64,000 nt of DNA, from NCBI GenBank assembly GCA_021464415.1, contig JAKCWG010000884.1:394349-458348 (forward strand), in the 5' to 3' direction. The position numbers were made by a program, and so were the translations under genes. This DNA is from Lonicera japonica. Taxonomy: Eukaryota > Streptophyta > Magnoliopsida > Dipsacales > Caprifoliaceae. This document shows, in pieces, positions 45,324 through 57,335 of this stretch. The notes beneath the pieces were generated by a model. It saw only the letters and a program-made list of their open reading frames with translations, searched no databases and was not told where the DNA came from. The stretch's first letter is position 1. Every line of letters starts with the position of its first letter.

Positions 45324-46727
45324 CAAGTATAGGTGATGTTGTATATACTTTTATAAAAAAAAATAAAAAAATTTGCTTTATTTTCTTTCCTTCCTTTTTG
45401 GGTTTGGTTTGATAAACATGATATGAGGATTGAAATGTGGTTGTAATGCATGCATGTTATGTTTTATCTAATTCTAACCCGTTTGTTTTTATTAGTGTGT
45501 ACATATAGTAATTTTGCTTTGAAAAATAGCTCTCTTTTCCTCATGAAAATCGAAAAGCCAAATGGGAGAATGCCAATTTCTCGTTCTCTTCACATTGAGG
45601 ACAATGCGTTCTTCAAGTTGGGGGGTAATGTACTTAAACTTTAATGGCTTTTCAATTTCTGAATTTTTCATGCGTGTAGAGCTTCAAAAAAAAAAAAAAA
45701 TTTGAAAGCTTGAAATATGATGATCATTTTTTTTAGAATTGTCTTTGAATTGATGGTTTTTGACATGAAATTCTTAATTTGGATAGGTAGTTGAGTGATA
45801 ATCTCCATGGCATTGCTTCATTTAGATTCTTGAGCCTTGTAGTTTCCTATGAATATGCATAATGTTGTGGTTTGATTTAGTCTTTGGTATCACATAGAGT
45901 GATTTTCATCTTGTGTAGAGAGAAATAATGTTCAAATGCAATAAAAGCTCTTTCGAAAAGATCCTCCTTAGAGGGGACACATGCATGGCACTTAAAAAAA
46001 AAATTTTAAAAACTTGGATGACTTTTAAACTTAATATTGACTTTAAACTTCACTTGACTAAATTCATAAGTCATTTTGTCTAATATTAAGGATAGGCAAA
46101 GGTTACCATATGGGAAAGGGGTGAATAGCTTCCTTTGTGCATTTAAAAAAAAGAAAAAAAAAGAAGAAGAAGTTATGAATGCAAAATTACAAAGTGAGAC
46201 CGCTGCCCTCCATAGAGATGCAAACCACCTTGAGCTAATTTAGCAAAAAGTCCAAGTAAAAGATAAAGAAAAAAAGTGCTTAAAATTGACAAAGTTCTTG
46301 AGCTTTTGTTTTTGAAAGATTTCTCTCTTCCACTATTGATGAATAGAACTATTTGTGATTAAGAATGATTGTGTCAAAGATCCATATACATAGTGTGTTC
46401 AAATGGGAATGTGGAACTAGTTTCTAAAGGAGATTGTAAGCAATGGAGATCGTTATTCAAATGCCAACATTCCGAAAATTGTAATAGTAATGCCAAACAC
46501 TTAAATCAATTCGTGAAAATGCTTCAATTCTACTACTTAGATTTCAAACTTCGGATGTTTGTAGGTATCATCACTGTAAACCCTCACGAGACAAACCTCG
46601 TCTTCTAATGGAACTTGGGAGTTTTTAAAATGGCTTAGTGCATTTTATCAATGCATTTTCGGATAATATATATAGCTATTTTTATTTTGCTTGCTAAGGG
46701 ACTAGCAAGAGATAAATCAGGGGGAGT
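45324..46727 (+). other. 3' noncoding region of element B
   Basis: It holds CATTGAGGACAATGCGTTC near 45,590, several A runs and the PPT. There is no env-like ORF of useful length, whereas many Athila elements carry one. Confidence 0.65.
46715..46727 (+). promoter_or_regulatory. Polypurine tract of element B
   Basis: A purine-rich AATCAGGGGGAGT stretch lies directly before the 3' LTR. Confidence 0.8.
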
Positions 46728-48582
46728 TGATAAACGCTTAATATTGTCATTCGTTTGCTCATTTTCGGAGTTGTTTGACGCGTTTATTTCTCTAAAACTA
46801 CTCGGTTTGCCAACTTATTTCTCGTAGCACTTTTGTATTTAACAATGCTTGGAATATTTTTGTGTTTATTTTGGTGTCTTTAGATTTCAAGAAATATTGT
46901 ATTTAATACAATATTGAAATTTTCCATGGACAAAAAGAATTCAAGATAGTGGAATTTTCCTTGGACAAAAAGAATTCAAGATAGTGGAATTTTCCATGGG
47001 CAAAAAGAATTCAAAAAAGTGGAAGTCTCCATGTGATTAAAGAGCATCCAAGAAAGAAAGTCTCCATGTCCATGTGATTAAAGAGCATCCAAGAAAGAAA
47101 GTCTCCATATCCATGTGATTAAAGAGAGAAAGTGGAATTCTCCATGTGACCAAAGAGCATCCAAGAAAGTGGAATTCTCCACCAAAAATAAACAATAAAA
47201 ATAAAAATAAAAAAATAAAAATAAAAAGCATTGTTTATTATTTTAGCATCCAACACAACTCTCCTATTTATAGTCTTCATTGTTGTGTTGGAGAGGACAC
47301 TTTTATTACTTCTCATTTCTCAATTTATAGAGAGCTTGTAATAGTTTTATTTTTTAGAGAGAGAAATGGAGTTCACTTTTATAATTCTTGTCTTTACATT
47401 TATTATGGAGTAAATTTCTTTGCTAAGGCTAAAAGATGAAGTTTGCAATGCATTAATTATGTAAGTTCAATTCTCATTCCATTGTTAGTATTGTTAAATA
47501 CTTTTTGAATCCTTCATCTTCTCCATTTTTTCAACCATTCATAAGCTAGTAAGATAATTTTCATATGATGATTTGACTTTGTATGCCTTGTATACATAGA
47601 TCTCAAGCATTAATGAGAAAATGATACACTTGTGTATTTCTTACTAGCATATGTCAATTCTTTCTTTGAATGAGATACTTTTCATTGCCAAGCATGATTA
47701 GTTTTTGAATATTCATGGAAACACCATAAATTTGAGATTTTAATCTTTTAATACTTTAATGATATGTTGAGTGCTTTCTACACTTTATGTGATTTTAAGA
47801 CTCATCATCTTCTTAGTTAAAGTATTGTCAAAGAGGATCTTTTAAATTTATGTCATAAACAACTTCATTAATCATTTTAAGGATTCAATTTGTATTTATC
47901 AAATAAGTCTATATAGGACGGTTTGACCTCCACCTAGACCTCCCAATCTTAGACAAATGAAATGTTATGATTTATCGAGCTAAACTCCTTGTAGTTGGCC
48001 ATTTTCATAATCAAGTCATTTGCCTAGGGAAAACTAACAATGAGTTCTTAAATGCCTAGTTTAATTTTATGCCTTTTCTTTTTGTGTATTTTAAGTTTGA
48101 ATCTTGGTTGATATTATATGGGAATGGGTTGCACTTGCTTCACACCCTTTGTCACAAGATAAAAATGAGAGATACACTTGTGTTGATATTTGCTTACACC
48201 CTTTCTTTATATGGCATTTATATGGGAATGGGTTGCTTTTGCTCCACACCCTTTTGCTTAGAAATGGGTAAAATATTCTACACTTAGGAATTGCATTGAG
48301 AACTTTGAATGAGATTGCTTTTACTTAACTTTGCAAAATAAATGAATTCTATAATGCCTTAGCCTTTTCTCATCTATTATTACATCATTTTAATTTTTAT
48401 TGCAAGACATTAAAATCAACCATTAAAATCAACCAATTAAATTCTCTAAACAAAATCTTGGACTCGTAATCACCACATCGTCTTTCCGACTATCCTTGTG
48501 GTTCGACACTTGGACTTACCAAGTATTATAACTTGACAACCTGCACTTGGTACCTAAGCACTGAAGTATTTTCGGCGCGTCA
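46728..48582 (+). repeat. 3' LTR of element B
   Basis: 1,855 bases, nearly identical to the 5' LTR over its whole length. Confidence 0.95.
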
Positions 48583-48754
48583 GGGGAATAATTTTTAGAA
48601 AGAACCGTTGCATTCGAATTTTGTTGGTATATTCATTGCAATCCATCACGAGACTTCATTCGTCCTCTTGGGAGAACCTCGGGGTTAACAAAAGAATATA
48701 TTTTAAGATTTTTACTTTGCTCGAGGACTAGCAAAGTATAAGTTGGGGGAAATT
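48583..48754 (+). other. Resumed 3' end of element C with its polypurine tract
   Basis: It starts with the second GGGGA, continues the C sequence and ends in AGTTGGGGGAAATT, a PPT, before the C 3' LTR. Confidence 0.75.
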
Positions 48755-50268
48755 TGATATGCTGAGAAATTGGTACATTGTAGTCCATTAATAAACACTT
48801 TGAAGAGCATATATTATTACATTTGTTGCACTTTTGGAGCTTTTCAGGTGTTTGGAATTAAATTGAGAAGTTTTCGATTGAAGAAAATATTGACCGTGCA
48901 CAAGGCCTGAGTTCAATAAATTTCTAGCACTAATCTGTATAGAATTTGAAGAAAACTAGATGAAAGTTCTATAATTTTGAGTTAGCTACGCGTGGGCGAA
49001 AACCTTGCGTCAATCGGAATTCGGAGCGCAAAGTTATGGCCAATGTACGATCAATGCACTAATGGAATTAATTCTAGCGGGAATGTGTAATTTAATCAAG
49101 ATGGATTTTTTTATAAATAATGGGCCAAGCCCACTTGTCTAGAATACTCCGAATTTAAAGAGTGTTGTTGGCCTTTGCCCATTAATTCAGCTCCAAGACC
49201 AAGCCATATGTGGGCTCAAAGCCCAAATCAATTAACTCAAAACCATAAAGCTCATCCAATTGATACCCATGGAGCAACCAATCAATTATAAAAGGGAGGG
49301 AGAGCAGCCGCAGGAGGCGAATCACAAAAACATCAATTTTCTTTTCTTCCATTATCTATTGTTTTCGACAAGTGTGATAGCCGCATTTTTTTGTTCCTTA
49401 TCTTTTTCTTTTGCACGCTTATCGAGAGAGTTTTTTTTTCTCTTTTTCTTTTCTTTTCTGCCGAGCACTATTCTTCTTTTGCGGGTAGTATAATTAATTC
49501 AGAATTTTTAGTTCTCTTCTTCAATTTATTGGCACAAATCCAAGTAAGTATTTTATTTATTTAATTATGCATTATTTAATTATGTTTTGTATTTTAATTG
49601 CGAACATGCTAGGTTAGGTTATTTTCTAGGGTTGAAGATGAGTATATTTGATTGATTTCCTTGCACGTATTCATGCCAATTGACTCTACCAATTTAATAC
49701 TTTAATATTAAAAATAATTTTTCCTAGTGAATGCATATTTTAATTGATAAAAATAAAATTGGATTCTCACTATTTTTTGTTGGATTCACCTTATGATTTG
49801 TTGAGAGCGGATATAGAGTGTGTTTTGGCGGATATAGCGAGTGTTTTAATTTTATACATTTGTTTGGCTATGGAAGAATTAACGCTTGAATTTTATAATT
49901 TAATTGGGCTTAATTGAATTTATTTTTCGCATCTAATAGAGTCAAGAGACCAAATTAGTGCGAGATAAGAGTGTAGAGTTTGCTGGGTATGAATACGAGG
50001 AACATGATATCAAATATATGACTCCGCCACCCTAGTATTTTATTAAATAATTATTTAATTAGTATTTTTATTAATTTATTAATTTATTTGTATTCTTAAT
50101 TGATAAATCATCCCAATCAATTTTTAAGCTAGATTAGGAATGAATTATAATTAGTGAGAGAGATACGTACATTCTATCCATCAAGTCCCTAGGGTTCGAG
50201 CTCGCTCTTGCCTAAGCTATACTAAGCACCGATTCGTGCACTTGCGAGTAATTAAAACATTCACAACA
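48755..50268 (+). repeat. 3' LTR of element C
   Basis: 1,514 bases, TGATATGCTGAG to TTCACAACA. The TATA box TATAAAAG is at 49287-49294. It is the full-length counterpart of the truncated left LTR. Confidence 0.85.
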
Positions 50269-50488
50269 ACTGTTACACAGCACATCATATTATACCGGTT
50301 TTCCTTACCGGCTAACATGGACGACCACGTGACAAAACGGTGGGTCCCATTTGTCGTATTAAATAAAATGTAAGTTATTCATTTTTATTATGATTAATAA
50401 TAAAATAAAACAATCACCACATAGAACCCAAAAGAAGAAGAGGGGAAGAAGATACGCAACCATCTCCGATTCCGATTCCGGTGTAATC

Positions 50489-50572
50489 ATGGAGATTGAA
50501 GTTCCATTCATTCAATTCATCCTAAATAGAATATCATCATTGAATCTATCTCCTTTAATTTCCCTAAATGAA
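50489..50572 (+). CDS. Possible first exon of a host gene (low support)
   Basis: ATG 50489 opens 28 codons (MEIEVPFIQFILNRISSL and on) followed by a good donor GTGAGT at 50573. The upstream 220 bases after the C LTR are less AT-rich, with a GGTGGGTCCCAT box and CACGTG-type sequence (near 50,326), as in plant promoters. I do not recognise the product. Chance cannot be excluded. Confidence 0.25.
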
Positions 50573-51420
50573 GTGAGTTATCTCTATTCCCCCCTCTTTA
50601 ACAATAATCTCCTTTTCTATTCTGATGATTCTTAATCAAATAGTTTTGAGATAATTTACATACTTCATCTGATTTAACGTGTTTATACACATCTAGCAAT
50701 AGATGGTTGGTTAATTGTGATATGCCCTGTTAAGGTTTTTTCACATCTAGCAATAGTGTGTTTGGTTAATTGTGAAATCCATCAATCATTATACTAGTGT
50801 GTTTGGCAAACAGTTTAACGCTTGAAATTGTGTAGCCAAATTTTTGTTCCAATTCCAATTCAAAAGCTTGCAATCAAGTTGCCTAGTGTTTGTTTGAGAG
50901 CCCAATTACATGTTTTATATAATAGGAGTTGAAGAAAAAATTGAATTCATTCTTATATGATTCCAATTTCAAAGCTTAGTTATTTTCCAAAATGGTAATT
51001 GAACTATTGTGATTAAAGAAATTCCTAAACAAAATAGTAGACTCGCAATTTGGGATGGAGGCATTCTTATCGGGGAAAGATTTAAGATTTTGTATTTGAT
51101 TGTGTTATGACATTTTAACGAAATTTAAATAAGGAATTGTTTTTCTTGGTTTGACTTGGTTGTAAAATGGTTTCAATTTTGGGTTCCTTATTTTGATTAC
51201 TTAAAGAACTAAAAACTAGATAATTTACTAATGAAGTCTATTTTAACTCTTAAAATGCTTATATAGTTTGTTCTTTGTTCCAAATTGGTCAATCTTAATC
51301 GAACCCAAGTGGGATAGGAAAGTTGATTGGGCTATTTATTGGTACAGATTGAAAAGGAAATGTTGCATTAAGCTACCAATTCATGTAACTTAGATTAAGA
51401 ATGTTGCAAAAGTTAGCTAG

Positions 51421-51513
51421 CTCGGAGTTGAAGGATTAAATGGTGGAAAGAAATATATCTATGCTATTACGAAAGAAGGTGCTTCGACTACTAAAGTTTG
51501 CAAATGTAATGTA
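51421..51513 (+). CDS. Possible host-gene exon cut short by element D (low support)
   Basis: After an acceptor-like CTAG, phase 0 gives LGVEGLNGGKKYIYAITKEG and then ASTTKVCKCNV before a TAG. Codon use looks protein-like compared with the surrounding AT-rich DNA, and the phase fits the candidate first exon at 50489-50572. D's LTR starts at 51,532, so the rest of the gene would be displaced. Between 50,573 and 51,420 no other exon is evident. Confidence 0.2.
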
Positions 51514-51531
51514 GGCTAGGTGATCCGAGAC

Positions 51532-52835
51532 TGAAAAAACACTCAAACTGATCTTAACAATCAAATAAGAATTTTCACAAGAAACTGTTGTACAAAGTTG
51601 AAATTTGAAATACAATAAAATAAATTTTTCAACACCAATTTCAAAATCCAATCAAGCTGTTTGGTTTAATACAAATTCTGTAGTTTACCAAATATTAAAG
51701 TTGAATTAGAATGACTATTTTAATAAGCCTGTAAAGTTCTGAAAATCTAGTTTAAAGTAGAAATAGTAAACCAATCACAAAGAACACTAGATTTTAAGGT
51801 GGTAAAAACCTACCCAACGGAGATAGGAAAAATCCACCAGGGCTCCCAACCTCACAACCTAAATCCACTATTATAAAAAGAATACAAGAAACATAATGGA
51901 AATACTTACAAAGGGTCCTACGCACACCACCAGTGTATCACCGCGTACCTCTGTAGAATCTGCCAGTCACCAATCGAACACCATTCTAATCATCAACCAC
52001 AATAGACCAATGAAAAAGGTTGTACGAATTGCCTCATAGATGCACAGTTAACATGATCTAAGAAAACCCCCAAAATAACTACTAAACAATACATATATAC
52101 CAAGTAAGAAATCAACTGAATATCTCGGAATCACAAACCCTAGTAATACACACAGCCACAGCAACCAGAAAATTCATAGCCACGGCACTAAAAAAATACA
52201 CAGCCAAGGAACTCGAGAAATACACAGCCATGGAACCAATGAAATCAGATTTTAGACAAGAAATACAAGATCATATCAAATTTGAAAATCCCCCTCAGTA
52301 TCAGATGAGCCCTAGGTAAAAATATTACAAACTTGCCAAAAACACCAAACCTCAAAGAAGCTACAGATTCCAAAAATTAGAAGAAGAAACTTACGATCGG
52401 TTCACTGAAAAGATGAAATAGAAACTAGATGTTTCTTAAGGCTTGAATCTCATAAAGAATAAGAAAGAAAGTGCTCGGCTATGTGAGAAAAGGGAGAGAG
52501 GGTGAAAGCTGTGTGAGAGAGAGAAAGAGAAGTGTATCAACTGTGCGTTGGAGGAGTGAATCTGTGTATAAATGACTTAATGAATAAAAGAAAAATAGTA
52601 TATATATTTTCCACAAAGTCATTTGGATTGATCAAACAGCAACCGTAGATAAGACATTTAAATGCAAGACCAAGATTAAACTAAAGAAACGCACATTCTA
52701 AAAGAACACTTCAGCTTTCTCAATGTTTTATTTTCAAAAGATCAAACACTGGTGAATGCAATAAAACTAGATGCAAAATGGCCATCTCGAAATGGGCAAT
52801 AATTGAAAATCCATTGACCAACCCTGGGCCTTTCA
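51532..52835 (-). repeat. 3' LTR of element D
   Basis: The start TGAAAGGCCCAGGG at 52835 (minus strand) follows PPT AATGGGGGAGAT. The end is placed at GTTTTTTCA (51532), which mirrors the TGAAA start. The U5 side includes a plant-copia-like segment with CGTTGGGTAGGTTTTTACCA. The 3' boundary is less sure because the partner LTR is absent. 52,851-53,299 is noncoding 3' DNA of D with a second PPT-like AAAATGGGGGAGAGG near 53,257. Confidence 0.6.
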
Positions 52836-53416
52836 ATCTCCCCCATTGGAGATTTTGAGACAAAACAAAAAAAAAGAGCTTAAACCAGCGCACTTGCGGT
52901 AAGCTCTTATCCTAGCCTATCATACAGTCAAAAACATCATTCTATCTACCCCACAACTCAGAATAAAAAATACATAACTCAATCTAAAACAATAATACCA
53001 ATCCTAAAGATTATTCCTGCAAAACAGAGCAGTAAACATGCATTAGTACTAGATTGAAAAACCTGCACTAAACAGTTAACAAAAACTGCATTGGCTGCAC
53101 TACACTAGCCACACTGGCTGAAAAACTCTCAGAATTTTATAAAAACATTCACTAAGCTGTAATCTGAGTATAAAGTTCAATCCCAAAAGATACTGACATT
53201 AGAAATTATAAACTGAACTTTGAACTTTATAAGCTATAAAGCTTGCTTTTACCTCTCTTACCTCTCCCCCATTTTGTCTCAAATGGACAAGGGTAAATTC
53301 TATATGTTTACATTAACTGAACAAACTCCAATAGCCGTCTTTAGCTTTTGAAATCTGTCATAGTCTAGAGGTTTCGTAAACAAATATGGAAGCTGCAACT
53401 TAGTATCAAGATATTC

Positions 53417-53816
53417 AATATGTATAGTCTTTCTTTCTACCAAATCTTTAATTAAATGATGCCTAATATCAATGTATTTAGTGCGTGAGTGCTGTACAGG
53501 ATTCTTAGCAATATTTATAGCACTCAAATTATCACAAAACAAAATCATTGCTCTTTGTTGAATATTATAGTCACTGACCATCTGTTTCAACCAAAGTAGC
53601 TGAGAACAACAATTTCAATATGTATAATCTTTCTTTTTACCAAATCTCTAATGAAATGATGACTAATATCAATGTGTTTAGTGTGTGAGTGCTGTACAGG
53701 ATTCTTAGCAATATTTATAGCACTCAAATTATCACAAAACACAATCATTGCTCCTTGTTCAATATTATAGTCACTAACCATCTGTTTCAACCAAAGTAGC
53801 TGAGAACAACAATTTC
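53417..53816. repeat. 200-bp tandem duplication in the RNase H region of element D
   Basis: 53417-53616 and 53617-53816 are copies, offset exactly 200 bases. They both encode the KQMVSDYNI...FCDNLSAINIA segment but differ by roughly one base in ten. Since 200 is not a multiple of three, the frame is shifted at the junction. Confidence 0.85.
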
Positions 53817-55762
53817 CAGCTGAGATATACTCAGCTTCAGTAGTAGGTAAAGAAATACATTTATGATTTTTAGAAAACCATCCAACAAGGTTATTACCAA
53901 CATAAAAACAACACCCAGAAGTGCTTTTTCTATCATCTGAGCATCCAGCTCAGTCAGCATCACAATAACCAACTATATTATTATTAGTGTCATATGTATA
54001 CCAAATTCCCAAAGATAAAGCACCATTAACATAACGCATAATTCTTTTCATAGCAATTAAATGACTCTCTCTATGTTCAGATTGAAATCAGGCACATATA
54101 CAAACACTAAAAAGAAGATCAGGTCTACTAGCAGTGAGATACAAAAGACTACCAATCATATTTCTATAAAGAGTAACATCAACTATTTTTCCAGCATTAT
54201 CTTTTCCTAGCTTAGTAGAAGTACTAATCAGCGTTTTAGCATGCTTAGAATTGTCTAGGCCAAACTTCTTAATGAGATCTTTTGCATACTTTGTTTGAGA
54301 TATAAAAATACCATTATCATGCTGTTTAATTTGTAATCCAAGAAAGAAAGTTAATTCTCCCATCATACTCATTTCAAACTCACTTTGCATTAATTTTGCA
54401 AAGTTCTTAGCATGCAAATTAGAAGTTGAACCAAAAACAATATCATCAACGTATACCTGAGCAATTACAATAATTGTAGTATCCTTTTTAACAAACAGAG
54501 TTTGATCTGATCCTCCTCTAGCAAAACCTTTAGACACCAAAAAAGATGTTAGTCTTTCATACCAGGCTCGTGGAGCCTGTTTCAAACCATATAAAGCCTT
54601 TTCAAGTCTATAAACGTAATCTGGGTTTTGAGAATCAATGAATCCTTTAGGTTGTTCCACATATACTTCCTCAGCCAATATACCATTTAAAAAGGCAGAT
54701 TTAACATCAATTTCATATAGTCTAAAGTGTAGAAAACATGTCATAGCAAGTAATAAACGAACAGATTCAAGTCTAGCAACATGTGCAAATGTTTCATGAA
54801 CTTCTATTCCTTCTATTTGATTATATCCCTGTGCTACTAATCTAGCTTTATTACGAACTATATTTCTAGAGTCATCACATTTGTTTTTATACACCCATTT
54901 CGTACCAATGACATTAGTATGATTAGGACGGGGTACAAGATACCACACATCATGCCTAAAGAATTGATTTAACTCTTCCTGCATCGCTTCTATCCATTTT
55001 TCATCTTCTAGTGCTTCATTTATATTTTTTGGCTCAAATAATGAAACAAAACATGAAAGTTGTGCTGTGTGTTTCTTAACTCTTGATGTAGTTATCATAG
55101 GAGCACCAATATCACCAATAACATTTTTCTCATGATGCCTATTTCTAATATAGTTAGGAGTAGATAATTTCACTTTTGAATTTGTGAGTTTTGGAGATTC
55201 TTGTGATTCTGAAAAATTCTCAGTTTGTACTGAAATTTTAGGATCACTTAAACTCTCATTTGTATTTGACTTTTTAGAATCAGATTCTACAATTTCAAAA
55301 CTTGTAGTATCTCCAAGAATTCCAGTTTGAGAATCATTAGAAACAATAGTATCATAAACAACTACATTGGCAAATTCCATGACAGATTTAGTACGCAAAT
55401 TGTAAATTCTATATGCCCTATTATTCAAGGAATATCCTAAGAAAATAGCTTTATATCCACGTGTATGAAATTTTTCTAGATGCTCCCTATCTCTAAACAT
55501 AGCAAAGACTACCAAACACACGAAGATATTTCAAATTAGGCTTTTTACCATACTAAAGTTCATAGGCAGTTTTATCAGTTTTGGATCGAAGATATACTCT
55601 ATTTATCAAATGACAAGCTGTTCTCACAGCTTCAACCCAAAATTATCTTTAGAGTTGTTTAGAGTGTAACATTACCCTTGCCATGTTTTCAATTATTCGA
55701 TTCTTCCTCTCGAAGACACCATTCTGTTGAGGTGTTTTCGGGCCGAGAACTTATAAGCAATC

Positions 55763-57335
55763 TGATAGGAAGCTATCTTCGTCGCTAAAAATAGCTTGAT
55801 CAAAAACCTTTATGTACCTACAAAATATATTAGTAACGTAGATAGTAGTAGTAAGGGGTCAAATCCACGGGAGTTGTTTATGAATCAATGAAAACAAAGT
55901 TGAGAAAATAATAGATTTAGAATAAAAACCATTTTTTTATCTTTTAGAAATGTTTAATTTTTTTAAGAATAATTTTAATACTAAAAAAATGTAATAAAAG
56001 TGGAGAAAGTTGTTTTGGAGAAATAAAGTGTATGGATTTCAAGAGTTAAGAATTCACCACCAAATTATCAATGGATCTAGAATAATATATTATTGCACAT
56101 ATATACCCAAAATAAATTCTATACTAGTTTGATTAAATGGAATCACCTATGGTATGTAGAGTGAACCCAAAGCTAACCAAATAGTATTTGACACTTTATT
56201 TGTTTATAAGAGGATTTTCCTTTCAAGATCTATATTTTCTTCTTTTAGAAATAATAATAATATAAGGTTGTCACTCACTCACATTAACACTCAAGAACTA
56301 GAAGTTAAATTTGGAAAATAAAATGAAATTAAGAAAATCCTATGGCATGTAGCTCATCTCTTAAGTCAAGTATAAAAACCAAAATGGGATCACCTATGGT
56401 GTGTAGAGTAATCCAAAGATCTTATTTAAGAAAAATCACAAATGAGTATATTTATGCAATATTATAAAATTCTAAATCACAAATAAAAATGAGGCTTCAT
56501 CTCTCCCCTTGAAAGGGAGATTAGACTTTCATAAAGATAGAAGAACAAAACAAATAATAAAATAACTCCTTAAATATCTCCAAATATGTGAGTAAAAGAA
56601 TTTCTCTCAGCACTCTACAATATTGTCTTCTTCAACAAAATGAAACAATAATACAAGAAGAAGAAAAATATGTAGCACTCAAATATTTTCTCTCTCTACA
56701 ACAAGCTCTCTTGCTCCAAGCTCTCCTCCTTTCTTCAAACTCTCGTGTGATTGTGCTCTCCCTTGGCCAAATATCAATCAATATATGTGAGAAAATGGGA
56801 GAGAATATTAATGATGAAAGTAGACAATGGGGTGAAGGGGTGTAAGAGAATAATGAGACTTTGTCTAGAGAGTGGGGTGTGTAAGAGAATAATGTGGACA
56901 TTGTCTAAGTAGTTGAGTGTTGGGTTATGGGTTGGGAGATTAAAAAATATGAGAGTGGGCACACACACTTTTGGGATATTTTTCTCTCTTTTTTTCTTTT
57001 GCTGCCTGAATGTTGTAATGCAATTTCGGATATGAATATGGCCTAATTTGGAAAAGTGTTGAACTGGAAAGTTGTAGCTCTCGAAATTCTTTTGATTTTA
57101 GGCTCAAGAAACGCATGATTCGAAGTTCCGAGCAAAAAGTTATGCTTTAAAAACTATCCGAGCAACTTTAGGTGTCCTGTTTCACATATTCAACAAAGTT
57201 AAGCATTTAATTATATCAATTGAGACAAGAACCTGCAAAACAACTAAATGTCAACATTAGATAACATAATGCAATTTTTGACACTTAAATTTCGACATTT
57301 GGGGAATTAAAAATAACAGTTTTGGGTGCTTATCA
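55763..57335 (-). mobile_element. Solo LTR inserted in the integrase of element D
   Basis: On the minus strand it reads TGATAAGCACCCAAAACTGT to CTTCCTATCA, 1,573 bases. A perfect 5-bp duplication CAATC lies on both sides (55758-55762 and 57336-57340). Removing it rejoins the copia integrase codons in frame at an ENGIAYKFSA-type site. No PBS, PPT or coding sequence is inside, so an entire element was lost by LTR-LTR recombination. The TGATAA start resembles the Athila-like LTRs here, but the sequence is a different family. Confidence 0.9.

Larger units (their letters stand above)
37896..48582 (+). mobile_element. Complete Athila-like Ty3/gypsy retrotransposon B
   Basis: 10,687 bases, with LTRs at 37896-39765 and 46728-48582 (both TGATAAACGC to GCGCGTCA) and a perfect target duplication GGGGA (37891-37895 and 48583-48587). 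PBS TGGCGCCGTTGCCGGGGAT is at 39772-39790. PPT AATCAGGGGGAGT precedes 46728. One uninterrupted Gag-Pro-Pol ORF is present. The LTRs differ by about fifteen substitutions and three small indels by eye, about 1%, so insertion was recent. It lies inside element C in the same orientation. Confidence 0.95.
32278..50268 (+). mobile_element. Athila-like LTR retrotransposon C, degenerate, with element B nested inside
   Basis: The parts of C are a truncated 5' LTR (32278-33259), PBS, gag-protease frame (33374-36085), a noncoding 3' region (36086-37895 continuing at 48583-48754) and a complete 3' LTR (48755-50268). Pol is missing: the protein frame ends shortly after protease. A CATTGAGGACAATGT motif, which in element B lies downstream of pol, follows at about 36,340. 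Element B interrupts the 3' region with a GGGGA duplication. The flank after the 3' LTR starts ACTGT, but the left target copy is lost with U3. Confidence 0.85.

Noticed and set aside
53257..53272. PPT-like AAAATGGGGGAGAGG as the start of D's 3' LTR
   Set aside because: The following bases do not start with TG in the right place. The PPT at about 52,836-52,850 is followed at once by TGAAAGGCCC and fits better.
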